Origin: CAZAMT01 sp964486145
GTDB lineage: Bacteria > Bacteroidota > Bacteroidia > Bacteroidales > JAAAOM01
NCBI GenBank assembly: GCA_964486145.1
Contig: CAZAMT010000003.1
Coordinates: forward strand, 1-54,615
Reading direction: 5' to 3'
Length of the DNA stretch: 54,615 nucleotides
A program made the translations under genes and the position numbers. Positions 8,730 through 17,441 of the stretch are shown here, in pieces. The notes under the pieces are model-generated. The model saw only the letters and a program-made list of their open reading frames with translations, searched no databases and was not told where the DNA came from. Numbering within the stretch: position 1 is the stretch's first letter; each line of letters starts with the position of its first letter.

Positions 8730-8833
8730 AATTTCTTCTGCTTTACATTAGCAACCATATACTGAGATGCCAATTATTTTATTTACCTTATTTTTTGCAC
8801 ATGATTAAAAATTCGTATGCCTGTTGCATTGCA

Positions 8834-9673
8834 TCAATACATTTCAAAAATATTTCTCTTTTGGGCATCCCTGTAAATTTCATTTTCTAATCCCTGTACA
8901 AAATTAATCTTTCTTTTATTTAAAATGATGCTTTTGATATCATTACTCACCATTGATAAGGGAGCAGTTGTTCCTGCCAGTTTGAAATCCCTGATGCTAA
9001 GAAAATACTGGTGGGTTGTGTCTCTCACATCAACGCGATTGTTATACCTCAAAAATGATTCCCTATTTGTAATTTTTACAGGAATTCTTTGAATTAGATC
9101 CTCAAAATATACCCATTGTTCATTGTACCATTCATAAACATCGGCATGTTCGTAGCAATACTCTTCGAGTTTCTCGATGTTATCCTCATCGGTTGACCGA
9201 TACCAACTACGCACTCTCCAGAGATTTGGAGCTGTCCTGGGCAGTTTTAAATACAGTCCTTTGATGATATGATCTGACAGTAAAAAGTTGGATGGATTAC
9301 TTTCATAGTATTCCTGGATTTCACTTTCGGTAACCACTGTATCCAACTTTGTTTTCAGTAAATTTTGCTTGTATTTATAAATCAGTAATGACGATCTGTA
9401 ATTCTCAATTTGTTTTTGAAGATCCTTTTCTTTTTCAGTTAAATTAGCTTCTGCCTGCGTAACCATCAACTGTGTTCGTATCCAGCGGTCAATATAGTTT
9501 TTCACGATCATTGCACTGTCTTTGTCGGTCAATCCGGATACCTGCAAACCTGCCAGGTCTGATGGAAAAAGGTATTTATCATGCACCCGTGCAACCGGAT
9601 CTTCCGATATCCTGCGACTGTTAAAATGGCAGGAACATATTAAAAAAGCCGTTGCAATGATGATATAACGCAT
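8834..9673 (-). CDS. Putative lipoprotein, SurA/PpiC-neighbour without a clear PPIase domain
   Basis: This 279-residue protein starts with a short hydrophobic leader ending in a lipobox-like LICSC (Cys at residue 15), so it is probably lipidated. The body carries SurA_N-like features: a DLAGL segment with a helical DKDSAMIVKNYIDRW stretch, then ESEIQEYYESNPSNF, which resembles the linker before a parvulin domain. No parvulin signature (GGxLG, FGxHII) follows. It starts 2 nt after the upstream PPIase gene and is followed 104 nt later by the SurA-like gene. It is probably a chaperone-only or degenerate PPIase paralogue acting with its neighbours; function is not established. Confidence 0.75.
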   Translation of the reverse strand: MRYIIIATAFLICSCHFNSRRISEDPVARVHDKYLFPSDLAGLQVSGLTDKDSAMIVKNYIDRWIRTQLMVTQAEANLTEKEKDLQKQIENYRSSLLIYKYKQNLLKTKLDTVVTESEIQEYYESNPSNFLLSDHIIKGLYLKLPRTAPNLWRVRSWYRSTDEDNIEKLEEYCYEHADVYEWYNEQWVYFEDLIQRIPVKITNRESFLRYNNRVDVRDTTHQYFLSIRDFKLAGTTAPLSMVSNDIKSIILNKRKINFVQGLENEIYRDAQKRNIFEMY

Positions 9674-9674
9674 A

Positions 9675-11642
9675 TTAGTTATTTTTTATCAGCTTATTGA
9701 GAACATCCTCATGAACCTGAATGGAATATTTCTCTCTAAGCTCTTTTATCCATTCTTTTTCGAGAAATTCCTGATAGTCTGCTGTAATGATACCACGTGC
9801 ATCATCCAATTCTTTGGGCTGAGGAGGTAATACTTCATGAATGGCAATTATCACCTGTTGCTCTCCTCGTTTAACAGGACCAGTAACCCCAACTTCCCAT
9901 GCAACTTCATCAATCAACGGATCATCTTCCTTTTCATAATATTTCATTGAGGCTTCAAAGCAAGCCGAATCCGCCGATTCGCATATTTTTTCGTAAAGAT
10001 AATCAATGGTATAGTCTTTCCTTATTCTTTTTTTGGCAAGCTTTGCAAGATCTTTCGTTAGCCCGTTGTCATTGTATTTGTAAATGGCGGCCTTTACACG
10101 TTTATCCCACATGTAGTTGTTTTTGTGTTTTTCATGAAATTGTTCCAGCCCTGCGGTATCCTTAACAGCTTTGGACCATACCAGTTTATCAGTTAAATCA
10201 AATAACAAAATCCCGTCGTGGTATTCTTCCATGAGATATTTGAATTCCGGGTATTTTTCATCCAGTTTGGATTTTTCATAGTCCAGTACAGATTCCTGCA
10301 CAAAACGCTCGTATTTACTGTTCACTAATGATTCCAGAGGAATTGCCTTGGACGATGTTTTTGATGATGCTATGTAGTCGGCGAAATCCTGTTGCGTGAA
10401 TTCAACTCCATCAAGCGTAAATATCACATCATCCATTCCTTTTGCATTTGAGGCATCCCAGTTATTTTTAAATACAGAACTGTCAACAACTGTGTATAAT
10501 TCTTTTACCCTGGCAATATCTTCTTTGAAATTGTACTGTTGTTTAAGTTTATTGATGAAAATCTGATCACCAATTTTGGTTCGTTGATCTCTCTTTACTT
10601 TCTGAGCTATTTCCTCTTTAACATCTTCAAACTCCGGCACTCCTTTATGCTTTATTCGTTTAATAATGTGCCATCCATACTGGGTTCGTATAGGAGGTGA
10701 GATATCACCGTCTTCATCAAGAGCAAAAGCTGCCATCTCAAACTCAGGCACCATTTGACCCGCTGAAAACTCCCGAAGCACTCCACCCTTGCTGCCACTA
10801 CCACGATCATCAGAGAATTTTCGTGCCATTTCGGCAAAATTTGCACCTTGCATTATTTGTTGATGAATATCGAGAATTTTAATTCGTGCGCTGTCTCTCT
10901 GTTCCTGGCTGATCCCCTGTGGAGTAGCAGCCATAATATGGGCTACCTGAATGCTTCCCAACGACGGTCTTTTGTCATGTACCTTGATGATATGATAACC
11001 AAACCGTGTCCGGAATGGCATGCTTATAACTCCCACCGGCGTTTTGTATGCTGTTGTCTCAAATGGATAGACCATCCGAAATGCACCAAAATATCCAAGA
11101 TTTCCGTCATTCTGACTGGCCGAGGGATCATCTGATTCTTCCCTTGCAAGTTTCTCGAACGGTATGCCATCAATTGCCTTATCACGGATTGCCATGATCC
11201 TGTTCCAGGCTTTCAATGTATCTTCAGGTAGTGCGTTTTCATCTACACGCACCATGATATGACTGGCATTGACCTCATATTTCATTCGCTCGTAAGCTTC
11301 TTCTATCAGAAGATCATCAAAACTATCATCTCGCAGATATGGTTTCGCTAATTGATCGCGGTATCCTGTTAATTCATCAATAAATGAGGTCAAAGTATCC
11401 ATTCCCCTGTTTTCTGCTTCCAAAACTTTCAGCTTAAAGTTGATGAACAGATCAAGGTATTCCTCCATCGATTTTTTGTTTTCTTCCGGTCCAATATTGT
11501 TGTTTTTATTGTAAATTCTCAAAAATTCTTCAACTGTAACATCTTCATTTCCAATTGTCATTAAAACCTCTTCATCGGATTGACCAATCACAGGCAAGGC
11601 CATAAAAACCATTACATAAAAAAATGTTTGTATTCTTTTCAT
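9675..11642 (-). CDS. Two-parvulin-domain periplasmic peptidyl-prolyl isomerase (PpiC/SurA type)
   Basis: This 655-residue exported protein has a signal peptide (residues 1-20), an N-terminal chaperone segment and two successive parvulin domains. The first runs roughly from residue 120 (NASHIMVRVDE, GNLGYFGAF, FGYHIIKVHDKR) and the second from about 226 (QVAHIMAATP, GGVLREFSAGQM, YGWHIIKRIKHKG). The remaining ~300 residues are probably helical and unassigned. It should catalyse prolyl isomerisation and hold unfolded outer-membrane proteins in the periplasm. It heads the block of four envelope genes, followed at 2 nt by the lipoprotein gene. Confidence 0.88.
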   Translation of the reverse strand: MKRIQTFFYVMVFMALPVIGQSDEEVLMTIGNEDVTVEEFLRIYNKNNNIGPEENKKSMEEYLDLFINFKLKVLEAENRGMDTLTSFIDELTGYRDQLAKPYLRDDSFDDLLIEEAYERMKYEVNASHIMVRVDENALPEDTLKAWNRIMAIRDKAIDGIPFEKLAREESDDPSASQNDGNLGYFGAFRMVYPFETTAYKTPVGVISMPFRTRFGYHIIKVHDKRPSLGSIQVAHIMAATPQGISQEQRDSARIKILDIHQQIMQGANFAEMARKFSDDRGSGSKGGVLREFSAGQMVPEFEMAAFALDEDGDISPPIRTQYGWHIIKRIKHKGVPEFEDVKEEIAQKVKRDQRTKIGDQIFINKLKQQYNFKEDIARVKELYTVVDSSVFKNNWDASNAKGMDDVIFTLDGVEFTQQDFADYIASSKTSSKAIPLESLVNSKYERFVQESVLDYEKSKLDEKYPEFKYLMEEYHDGILLFDLTDKLVWSKAVKDTAGLEQFHEKHKNNYMWDKRVKAAIYKYNDNGLTKDLAKLAKKRIRKDYTIDYLYEKICESADSACFEASMKYYEKEDDPLIDEVAWEVGVTGPVKRGEQQVIIAIHEVLPPQPKELDDARGIITADYQEFLEKEWIKELREKYSIQVHEDVLNKLIKNN

Positions 11643-11693
11643 TTCTGCTGGGTATTTAGTTTTCGTTTAATTAACGTAAAATCAATTGGGATA

Positions 11694-13163
11694 TTATCTA
11701 CTATAATTGGGTGCTTCACGAGTAATTGTAACATCATGAGGGTGGTTTTCAATAACACCGGCATTGGTAACCCTCACAAATTTTGCATTGTGAAGTTCTT
11801 TGATGGATGATGCACCGCAATAGCCCATACCAGCGCGTAATCCACCAATCATTTGGTAGATCACTTCCGACAACAGTCCTTTATATGGAACTCTTGCTGT
11901 AATACCTTCCGGCACGAGTTTCTTGATATCATCTTCAACATCCTGAAAATACCTGTCTTTTGAGCCGGTTTGCATTGCCTCCATCGAGCCCATACCGCGA
12001 TATGATTTATACTTTCTGCCGTTATAAATAATAGTTTCTCCGGGAGATTCATCAACTCCGGCAAACAGGGAACCTGCCATAACGGAGTCGGCACCGGCTG
12101 CCAGGGCTTTAACAATATCGCCTGAATAACGTAATCCACCATCGGCAATAACCGGAACACCGCTACCCTTTAATTCTTTTGAAATATGATATATGGCAGA
12201 AAGCTGTGGAACGCCCACACCGGCAACAACCCTGGTTGTGCATATAGAACCGGGGCCAATACCAACCTTAACCGCGTCGGCGCCAGCCTTCACCAGCTCT
12301 TTTGCAGCTTCCGCGGTACCAATGTTACCAACTACAATATTGCTCTCAGGATAGAGTTTCCTAACTTCTTTTAGTAATCGTAATACATGTATTGAATGAC
12401 CATGCGCGGTATCAATAACAAAAGCATCAACATCAGCCTCCACAAGTGCCGCGATTCTGTCAAATGAATCAGCAGTTACCCCCACGGCCGCGGCTACCCG
12501 TAGCCTTCCTTTTTCATCCTTACACGAATTTGGCCGGTCCTTGGCCTTGGTAATGTCTTTGTAAGTAATCAGCCCTATAAGCGTATTTTCTTCATCAACA
12601 ACAGGAAGCTTCTCTATTTTATACTCCTGCAAAATATCTGCAGCTTGTTCCAAGTCTGTTTCCTGGGTGGTAGTGATGATTCGTTCATGTGTCATAACCT
12701 CAGAAATAGGTCTGCGGTGATTTCTTTCAAACCTTAAATCCCGGTTGGTTACAATCCCAATCAGCTTATGACCGTCATTTACAACAGGAATTCCTCCAAT
12801 CTTAAATTCCTGCATGATATCCAGTGCGTCCCCAACAGTTTTTTCTTTACGAATGGTAATTGGGTCGTATATCATTCCATTTTCTGCACGTTTCACCATT
12901 TTTACCTGTCGTGCCTGCTCTTCAATCGACATGTTTTTATGAATAACACCTACTCCACCTTCCCTGGCCATAGCAATGCCCATAAAAGCTTCTGTTACTG
13001 TATCCATCGCTGCTGACACCATCGGGGCCTTCAATTGAATGTTTCTTGTAAACTGGGTTGAAATATCAACCTCTCTTGGCATAACTTCCGAATGAGCCGG
13101 TACAAGCAACACGTCATCGAAAGTTAAACCTTCATATATAATCTTTTCATCAGTAAATGCCAT
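11694..13163 (-). CDS. guaB: Inosine-5'-monophosphate dehydrogenase
   Basis: This 489-residue enzyme oxidises IMP to XMP with NAD+, the committed step of GMP synthesis. The catalytic Cys308 lies in GIGPGSICTTRV and two CBS domains (~residues 95-210) are inserted in the TIM barrel as usual. IMP-contacting motifs ADGGLRYSGD and the flap region YRGMGSMEAM are present, and length matches the family. It is transcribed leftward toward the PPIase block with a 51-nt gap, so read-through is possible. A TATTTTTG box (13236-13243 on the minus strand) lies about 70 nt upstream. Confidence 0.97.
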   Translation of the reverse strand: MAFTDEKIIYEGLTFDDVLLVPAHSEVMPREVDISTQFTRNIQLKAPMVSAAMDTVTEAFMGIAMAREGGVGVIHKNMSIEEQARQVKMVKRAENGMIYDPITIRKEKTVGDALDIMQEFKIGGIPVVNDGHKLIGIVTNRDLRFERNHRRPISEVMTHERIITTTQETDLEQAADILQEYKIEKLPVVDEENTLIGLITYKDITKAKDRPNSCKDEKGRLRVAAAVGVTADSFDRIAALVEADVDAFVIDTAHGHSIHVLRLLKEVRKLYPESNIVVGNIGTAEAAKELVKAGADAVKVGIGPGSICTTRVVAGVGVPQLSAIYHISKELKGSGVPVIADGGLRYSGDIVKALAAGADSVMAGSLFAGVDESPGETIIYNGRKYKSYRGMGSMEAMQTGSKDRYFQDVEDDIKKLVPEGITARVPYKGLLSEVIYQMIGGLRAGMGYCGASSIKELHNAKFVRVTNAGVIENHPHDVTITREAPNYSR

Positions 13164-13235
13164 CGTCTTTTGGTTTTTCGATTATTAAAAATTGTGCCAA
13201 ATTACAAAAATTACAGGAATTTGACTTGTTGAATG

Positions 13236-13243
13236 CAAAAATA
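13236..13243 (-). promoter_or_regulatory. Candidate -7 box for guaB
   Basis: On the minus strand this reads TATTTTTG, matching the Bacteroidota -7 consensus TAnnTTTG, about 72 nt before the guaB ATG. At the expected 20-nt spacing the -33 position reads TCG rather than TTG, so support is partial. Confidence 0.35.
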
Positions 13244-13280
13244 TCAAATCCATTGAATGAACACGATGTGAATAAAAATT

Positions 13281-13312
13281 GTTGATTTGATGTCATCAAT
13301 CCATTACCTTTG
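13281..13312 (+). promoter_or_regulatory. Candidate Bacteroidota-type promoter for glyA
   Basis: A -33 TTG at 13282-13284 is followed after 20 nt by a -7 box TACCTTTG at 13305-13312, about 30 nt before the glyA ATG. The same TTG-N20-TAnnTTT arrangement occurs upstream of metH and of the S9 peptidase gene in this window. Confidence 0.55.
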
Positions 13313-13341
13313 CTTTTTCCTTTAATTTAATGCATTTCAAC

Positions 13342-14622
13342 ATGAACAGAGATACAAAAATTTTTGATTTAATCAACCAGGAACACCAGCGGCAACTGAA
13401 TGGAATAGAGCTAATCGCATCAGAAAATTTTGTTAGCGAACAGGTAATGGAAGCGGCTGGTTCATATCTTACAAACAAATACGCTGAAGGTTTACCGGGA
13501 AAGAGGTATTACGGAGGGTGCCAGGTAGTTGATGAAGTTGAACAGTTAGCCATTGACAGGGCAAAAAAGCTTTTTGGTGCCGCATGGGCGAATGTTCAGC
13601 CCCACTCCGGGGCACAGGCAAACGCGGCAGTAATGCTCGGAGTATTGAAGCCTGGCGATACTTTTCTCGGTTTGGATCTGTCACACGGAGGGCATCTGAC
13701 CCATGGTTCGCATGTGAATTATTCGGGTATTTTGTATCGACCGGTTTCTTATGAAATTAACCCGGATACGGGGCTGATTGACTACGATAAGATGGAAGAA
13801 CTGGCCATCAAAGAAAAACCAAAACTCATTGTCGCCGGCGCTTCGGCTTATTCAAGGGATTGGGATTTTGAACGAATGAGAGCCATTGCCGACAAGGTGG
13901 GTGCATTGTTGATGGCTGATATTGCGCATCCGGCAGGTTTAATTGCCGCAGGTTTTTTGAACCATCCGTTTCCGCACTGCCACATTGTTACAACAACAAC
14001 ACACAAAACCCTAAGAGGCCCGCGGGGTGGATTAATCATCATGGGTGAAGATTTCGAAAACCCAATGGGACATAAAACTCCGAAAGGTACTATTAAAAAA
14101 ATGTCGCAGGTTTTGGATTCTGCTGTCTTTCCGGGAACTCAAGGAGGCCCGCTTGAACATATCATAGCAGCAAAGGCTGTGGCATTTGCCGAAGCACTGT
14201 CCCCTTCATATAAAGATTATATTGAACAGGTAATAAAAAATGCAAAAGTGATGGCCGATTCATTTATGAAAAGAGGATATAAGGTTATCAGTGGAGGTAC
14301 GGACAATCACTCCATGCTCATTGACTTGCGATCAAAAGTACCCAATGTAAACGGAAAACAGGTTGAAAATACCCTTGTGAAAGCAGATATCACCCTGAAT
14401 AAGAATATGGTGCCATTTGATAGCCGGTCACCGTTTCAAACTTCAGGTATACGTGTTGGTACATCTGCCATTACAACACGCGGGGTAAAAGAAGATGTTA
14501 TTGATACCATGGTGGAGTACATTGACCGGGTTATTCAAAACATTGAAAACGAAGAGGTCATTCATGATATCCATTTAAAAGTGAATGATTTAATGAATGG
14601 ATATCCATTGTTTGCATATTAG
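13342..14622 (+). CDS. glyA: Serine hydroxymethyltransferase
   Basis: This 426-residue PLP enzyme interconverts serine and glycine with tetrahydrofolate and is the main source of one-carbon units. The PLP lysine lies in TTTTHKTLRGPRGG, the N-terminal ELIASENF and the YAEGLPGKRYYGG substrate-site motif are intact, and HPAGLIAAG matches the family. I chose ATG 13342 (MNRDTKIFDL) because it matches usual SHMT N-termini; an in-frame ATG at 13330 adds four residues. A promoter candidate sits just upstream. The TauE/SafE-like gene follows after 41 nt and may be co-transcribed. Confidence 0.97.
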   Translation: MNRDTKIFDLINQEHQRQLNGIELIASENFVSEQVMEAAGSYLTNKYAEGLPGKRYYGGCQVVDEVEQLAIDRAKKLFGAAWANVQPHSGAQANAAVMLGVLKPGDTFLGLDLSHGGHLTHGSHVNYSGILYRPVSYEINPDTGLIDYDKMEELAIKEKPKLIVAGASAYSRDWDFERMRAIADKVGALLMADIAHPAGLIAAGFLNHPFPHCHIVTTTTHKTLRGPRGGLIIMGEDFENPMGHKTPKGTIKKMSQVLDSAVFPGTQGGPLEHIIAAKAVAFAEALSPSYKDYIEQVIKNAKVMADSFMKRGYKVISGGTDNHSMLIDLRSKVPNVNGKQVENTLVKADITLNKNMVPFDSRSPFQTSGIRVGTSAITTRGVKEDVIDTMVEYIDRVIQNIENEEVIHDIHLKVNDLMNGYPLFAY

Positions 14623-14663
14623 CATAACAGGAATATCCAACCTCACTGAATGAAAATTATGAT

Positions 14664-15425
14664 ATGGAGTGGTACATGGTTATAGCCCTCATCGCGGTGG
14701 GGTTTGCAGCAGGTTTTATTAATACATTCGCCGGAAGTGGCTCATTATTATCACTGTCTATGCTCATGTTTTTGGGTCTGCCGGCCAATGTAGCCAACGG
14801 AACCAACAGAATCGCCATTCTGCTTCAAAACATAGTTGGAGTAGCCAGCTTCCATAAGCAAAAGGTTTTCGATTATAAACTTGGCTGGAAATATGGCATT
14901 TATGCACTTCTTGGATCAATTGCAGGTGCGCAGATTGCAGTTGAACTGAACGATGATGTTATGGAAAAAGTCATTGGGGGGCTTTTCATTATCATGTTCA
15001 TTATCGTTCTTTTTCGACCTGATGTGTGGATTAAAGGAAAAGCAGGAAGGGTAAATCAATTACCAAATTACGTTCAATTTATTATTTTCTTTTTCATTGG
15101 ATTGTATGGTGGTTTTATCCAGGCTGGTGTGGGTTTTTTCATCCTGGCGGGTCTGGTACTTGGAGCCGGACTTGATTTGTTGCGCGCGAATCCGTTAAAA
15201 TTGTTTATTGTTTTACTCTACATCCCGGTGACACTCCTCATTTTTATTATCCACGGGCAGGTTGATATTAAACTTGGCCTTCTGCTTGCCACAGGTAATA
15301 TGTCGGGTGCATTCGTTGCATCTAAACTTGCAATACGCTGGGGGGTTAAATTTATGCGCATATTTTTATTGGCAGTACTTGTATTTGCTATTTTGCATCT
15401 TTTCGGAATAATCCATCTTGTTTAA
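14664..15425 (+). CDS. TauE/SafE-family membrane transporter (anion/sulfite exporter type)
   Basis: This 253-residue integral membrane protein has about eight hydrophobic segments arranged in two similar halves, as in TauE/SafE (formerly DUF81). The first half starts with GFAAGFINTFAGSGSLLSL and the second contains GLYGGFIQAGVGFFILAG, the paired Gly-rich repeats that mark the family. Members export small sulfur-containing or organic anions such as sulfite or sulfoacetate; the substrate here is unknown. It follows glyA closely, but no functional link is obvious. It converges with tonB, whose stop is 13 nt away. Confidence 0.88.
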   Translation: MEWYMVIALIAVGFAAGFINTFAGSGSLLSLSMLMFLGLPANVANGTNRIAILLQNIVGVASFHKQKVFDYKLGWKYGIYALLGSIAGAQIAVELNDDVMEKVIGGLFIIMFIIVLFRPDVWIKGKAGRVNQLPNYVQFIIFFFIGLYGGFIQAGVGFFILAGLVLGAGLDLLRANPLKLFIVLLYIPVTLLIFIIHGQVDIKLGLLLATGNMSGAFVASKLAIRWGVKFMRIFLLAVLVFAILHLFGIIHLV

Positions 15426-15438
15426 AGCAAATACGATC

Positions 15439-16269
15439 TTAATTTAATTTGAAATTGTAAGTAATGGTCCCTTGCTGATAAGCCGAAGCACCAGGCTTTC
15501 GGTCGAATTTTGCCTGCATGGCAGCCCTTTTTGCCGCTGCCAGCAAATAGCTGTCAAGGGTGTTCGATCCCTTCACACCCGGTACAGCCTGGGTGACATT
15601 TCCGTTTCGATCCACCGTAATTTGCACAACTACTTTGCCTTCCACCTGTTGGTTGTATTCAGGCTTAGGTAAATTCTGAGGTGTACGGCCGGAAAGAGAT
15701 ACAGAAATTCCACCTCCGCCAAGGCTTAAGCCAAGAGTCCGATCATTGCTTTCAGGGGAGCCTGTTGGAGATCCCTGGTTTGCGCCCTGGTAGGTTGCAC
15801 CTTCACTATTACTTTGTCGGGTGGATTCATTTCGCCCTTTATAAAGTGCATTTCGATTCACCTCGCGTTTAGGCTTTTCGGGTTCTTCCTTTACTTCTTC
15901 CCTGGGTTGTTCTGTTGTCTCTGATGTTTCCCTTTTGGTTGTTCTCTGTGGTTGTTTCGGTGCAGATTCAACTGCCGCGGATTCTTCAAAATCCTGGGTC
16001 ATTACCTGCTGATCAGAAGGCTGTACCGGCTGTGGAGGTGTACTTTGCTGTTGTTGCTGTGATTGCCTTGACTGCCGGGGTTCAACATTTCCAAATCCGG
16101 TTTCAGAATCCCCAAAATTAATCAGGATCCCCTGTTCGGCTGGTAATGGCAGTGGTGTTGTAAAACCAAAATAGATGAACACCAATAACAGTCCAACGTG
16201 AAAAATAATCGTACCTACGAAGCCTTCTTTTTTAATTTGCATAAACCAGTTATAAAGGTTCTGTTGCAA
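15439..16269 (-). CDS. tonB: TonB-family energy transducer
   Basis: This 276-residue protein has an N-terminal anchor (residues ~18-36, GTIIFHVGLLLVFIYFGF), a long Gln/Pro/Glu/Lys-rich periplasmic linker (~45-190) and a C-terminal TonB domain (PKPEYNQQVEGKVVVQITV onward, with VDRNGNVTQ). It should couple the inner-membrane proton-motive force, through ExbB-ExbD, to TonB-dependent receptors in the outer membrane. Its start overlaps exbD by 20 nt, so the two are co-translated. In the Bacteroidota such proteins often end in a variant TonB_C domain, as seen here. Confidence 0.92.
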   Translation of the reverse strand: MQQNLYNWFMQIKKEGFVGTIIFHVGLLLVFIYFGFTTPLPLPAEQGILINFGDSETGFGNVEPRQSRQSQQQQQSTPPQPVQPSDQQVMTQDFEESAAVESAPKQPQRTTKRETSETTEQPREEVKEEPEKPKREVNRNALYKGRNESTRQSNSEGATYQGANQGSPTGSPESNDRTLGLSLGGGGISVSLSGRTPQNLPKPEYNQQVEGKVVVQITVDRNGNVTQAVPGVKGSNTLDSYLLAAAKRAAMQAKFDRKPGASAYQQGTITYNFKLN

Positions 16270-16642
16270 GTATCAATTTATAGCGATTGTTTTTTGCTAT
16301 GTTCATAACTCTGACAACCTGTTCCATGGGAACACTGCGATCCACATGCAATGAAATCGTGGGATCGGGTTTTCCTCTTAATTCTTCATGCAATAATCTT
16401 TCCAAATCGGAAAATTGAACCCTGTCCGATCCAATGTAATATTCGAAATCGCGTGTAATAGAAACCGATGTAATGGGTTTAGCGGCTGTTTGTGAATTGC
16501 TCTGAGGCAACAGTAATTTCAAAGCATTCGGTGCAATCAATGTAGATGTCAACATAAAAAATATCAATAATAAAAAGACGATATCTGTCATTGATGACAT
16601 GCTAAATGCAACGCTAACCCTGTTTCTTGAACGTAGTGCCAT
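16250..16642 (-). CDS. exbD: ExbD/TolR-family biopolymer transport protein
   Basis: This 130-residue protein has a single N-terminal transmembrane helix containing the essential Asp (SSMTDIVFLLLIFFML) and a periplasmic ExbD/TolR domain. It forms the proton channel with ExbB to energise TonB. It lies 9 nt after exbB and overlaps tonB by 20 nt. Only one ExbD copy is present, whereas many TonB loci in this phylum carry two. Confidence 0.93.
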   Translation of the reverse strand: MALRSRNRVSVAFSMSSMTDIVFLLLIFFMLTSTLIAPNALKLLLPQSNSQTAAKPITSVSITRDFEYYIGSDRVQFSDLERLLHEELRGKPDPTISLHVDRSVPMEQVVRVMNIAKNNRYKLILATEPL

Positions 16643-16651
16643 GATGATTCT

Positions 16652-17338
16652 TTATTTTGCGGGTTCACTTAACAAATCTAAAAACTCAGTGGTATTTACC
16701 TCAAGCTTGTTAACCACCTTTTCAACATTTGCCACAAGAATGTTGTACGCGAAATAAGCGATGATACCAACAATTAGTCCTGCTACGGTTGTTACCATCG
16801 CGGTATAGATTCCATTGGAAAGCAAACCAACGTCAAGGTTATTGCCGGCCATTGACATATCATAAAAAGCGCGTATCATTCCCATTACTGTTCCAAGAAA
16901 ACCGATCATCGGCGCTCCACCTGCTACGGTAGCAAGTAACGGCAAACCTTTCTCCAGCTTGTAAATTTCCAGTTTACCAACATTTTCAACAGCAGCGCTT
17001 ACATCGTCCAATGGTCGCCCGATACGCTGAACACCTTTTTCAATCATTCGCGCCTCAGGTGTATAGTTTGACTGGCAAAGTGTCAATGCTGAATCAATTT
17101 TTCCATCATGAATGTAATCTTTAATACGATTCATAAAGTTAATATCTCCTTTCGAAGCTTTCTGTATTGCAAAATATCTGTCAAAAAAGATATAGACTGC
17201 AATGATTGATAACAGAATAATGGGTATCATTACCCAACCACCTTTAAAAGCGAGTTCAAACAATGATAACCTTACTTGTTCGGCATTCTCAGCGGTAGTT
17301 AGTGTATCAGCAACATTAATTTGTAACAAGGTAAACAT
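16652..17338 (-). CDS. exbB: MotA/TolQ/ExbB proton channel family protein
   Basis: This 228-residue protein has the three-helix ExbB layout: a first transmembrane helix (~residues 33-50, GWVMIPIILLSIIAVYIFF), a cytoplasmic loop, and two C-terminal helices with the conserved GLLATVAGGAPMIGFLGTV-type motif (GAPMIGFLGTVMGMIRAF) and AMVTTVAGLIVGIIAYFAYN. It is the stator channel that works with ExbD and TonB. It heads the exbB-exbD-tonB operon, which starts 103 nt from tamB. Confidence 0.94.
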   Translation of the reverse strand: MFTLLQINVADTLTTAENAEQVRLSLFELAFKGGWVMIPIILLSIIAVYIFFDRYFAIQKASKGDINFMNRIKDYIHDGKIDSALTLCQSNYTPEARMIEKGVQRIGRPLDDVSAAVENVGKLEIYKLEKGLPLLATVAGGAPMIGFLGTVMGMIRAFYDMSMAGNNLDVGLLSNGIYTAMVTTVAGLIVGIIAYFAYNILVANVEKVVNKLEVNTTEFLDLLSEPAK

Positions 17339-17441
17339 AATTCAATCTTTAATTTATCCTAAAACGAACTTTTATTCAGCTTAGTATTGCAAAAAAAATG
17401 GAAATTCAAAATTATACATTTTACACGCGAAAATAATTTTT

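Noticed and set aside
14664..15425. Functional link between glyA and the TauE/SafE-like exporter
   Set aside because: The 41-nt gap permits co-transcription, but no shared pathway is evident, so I kept them as simple neighbours.
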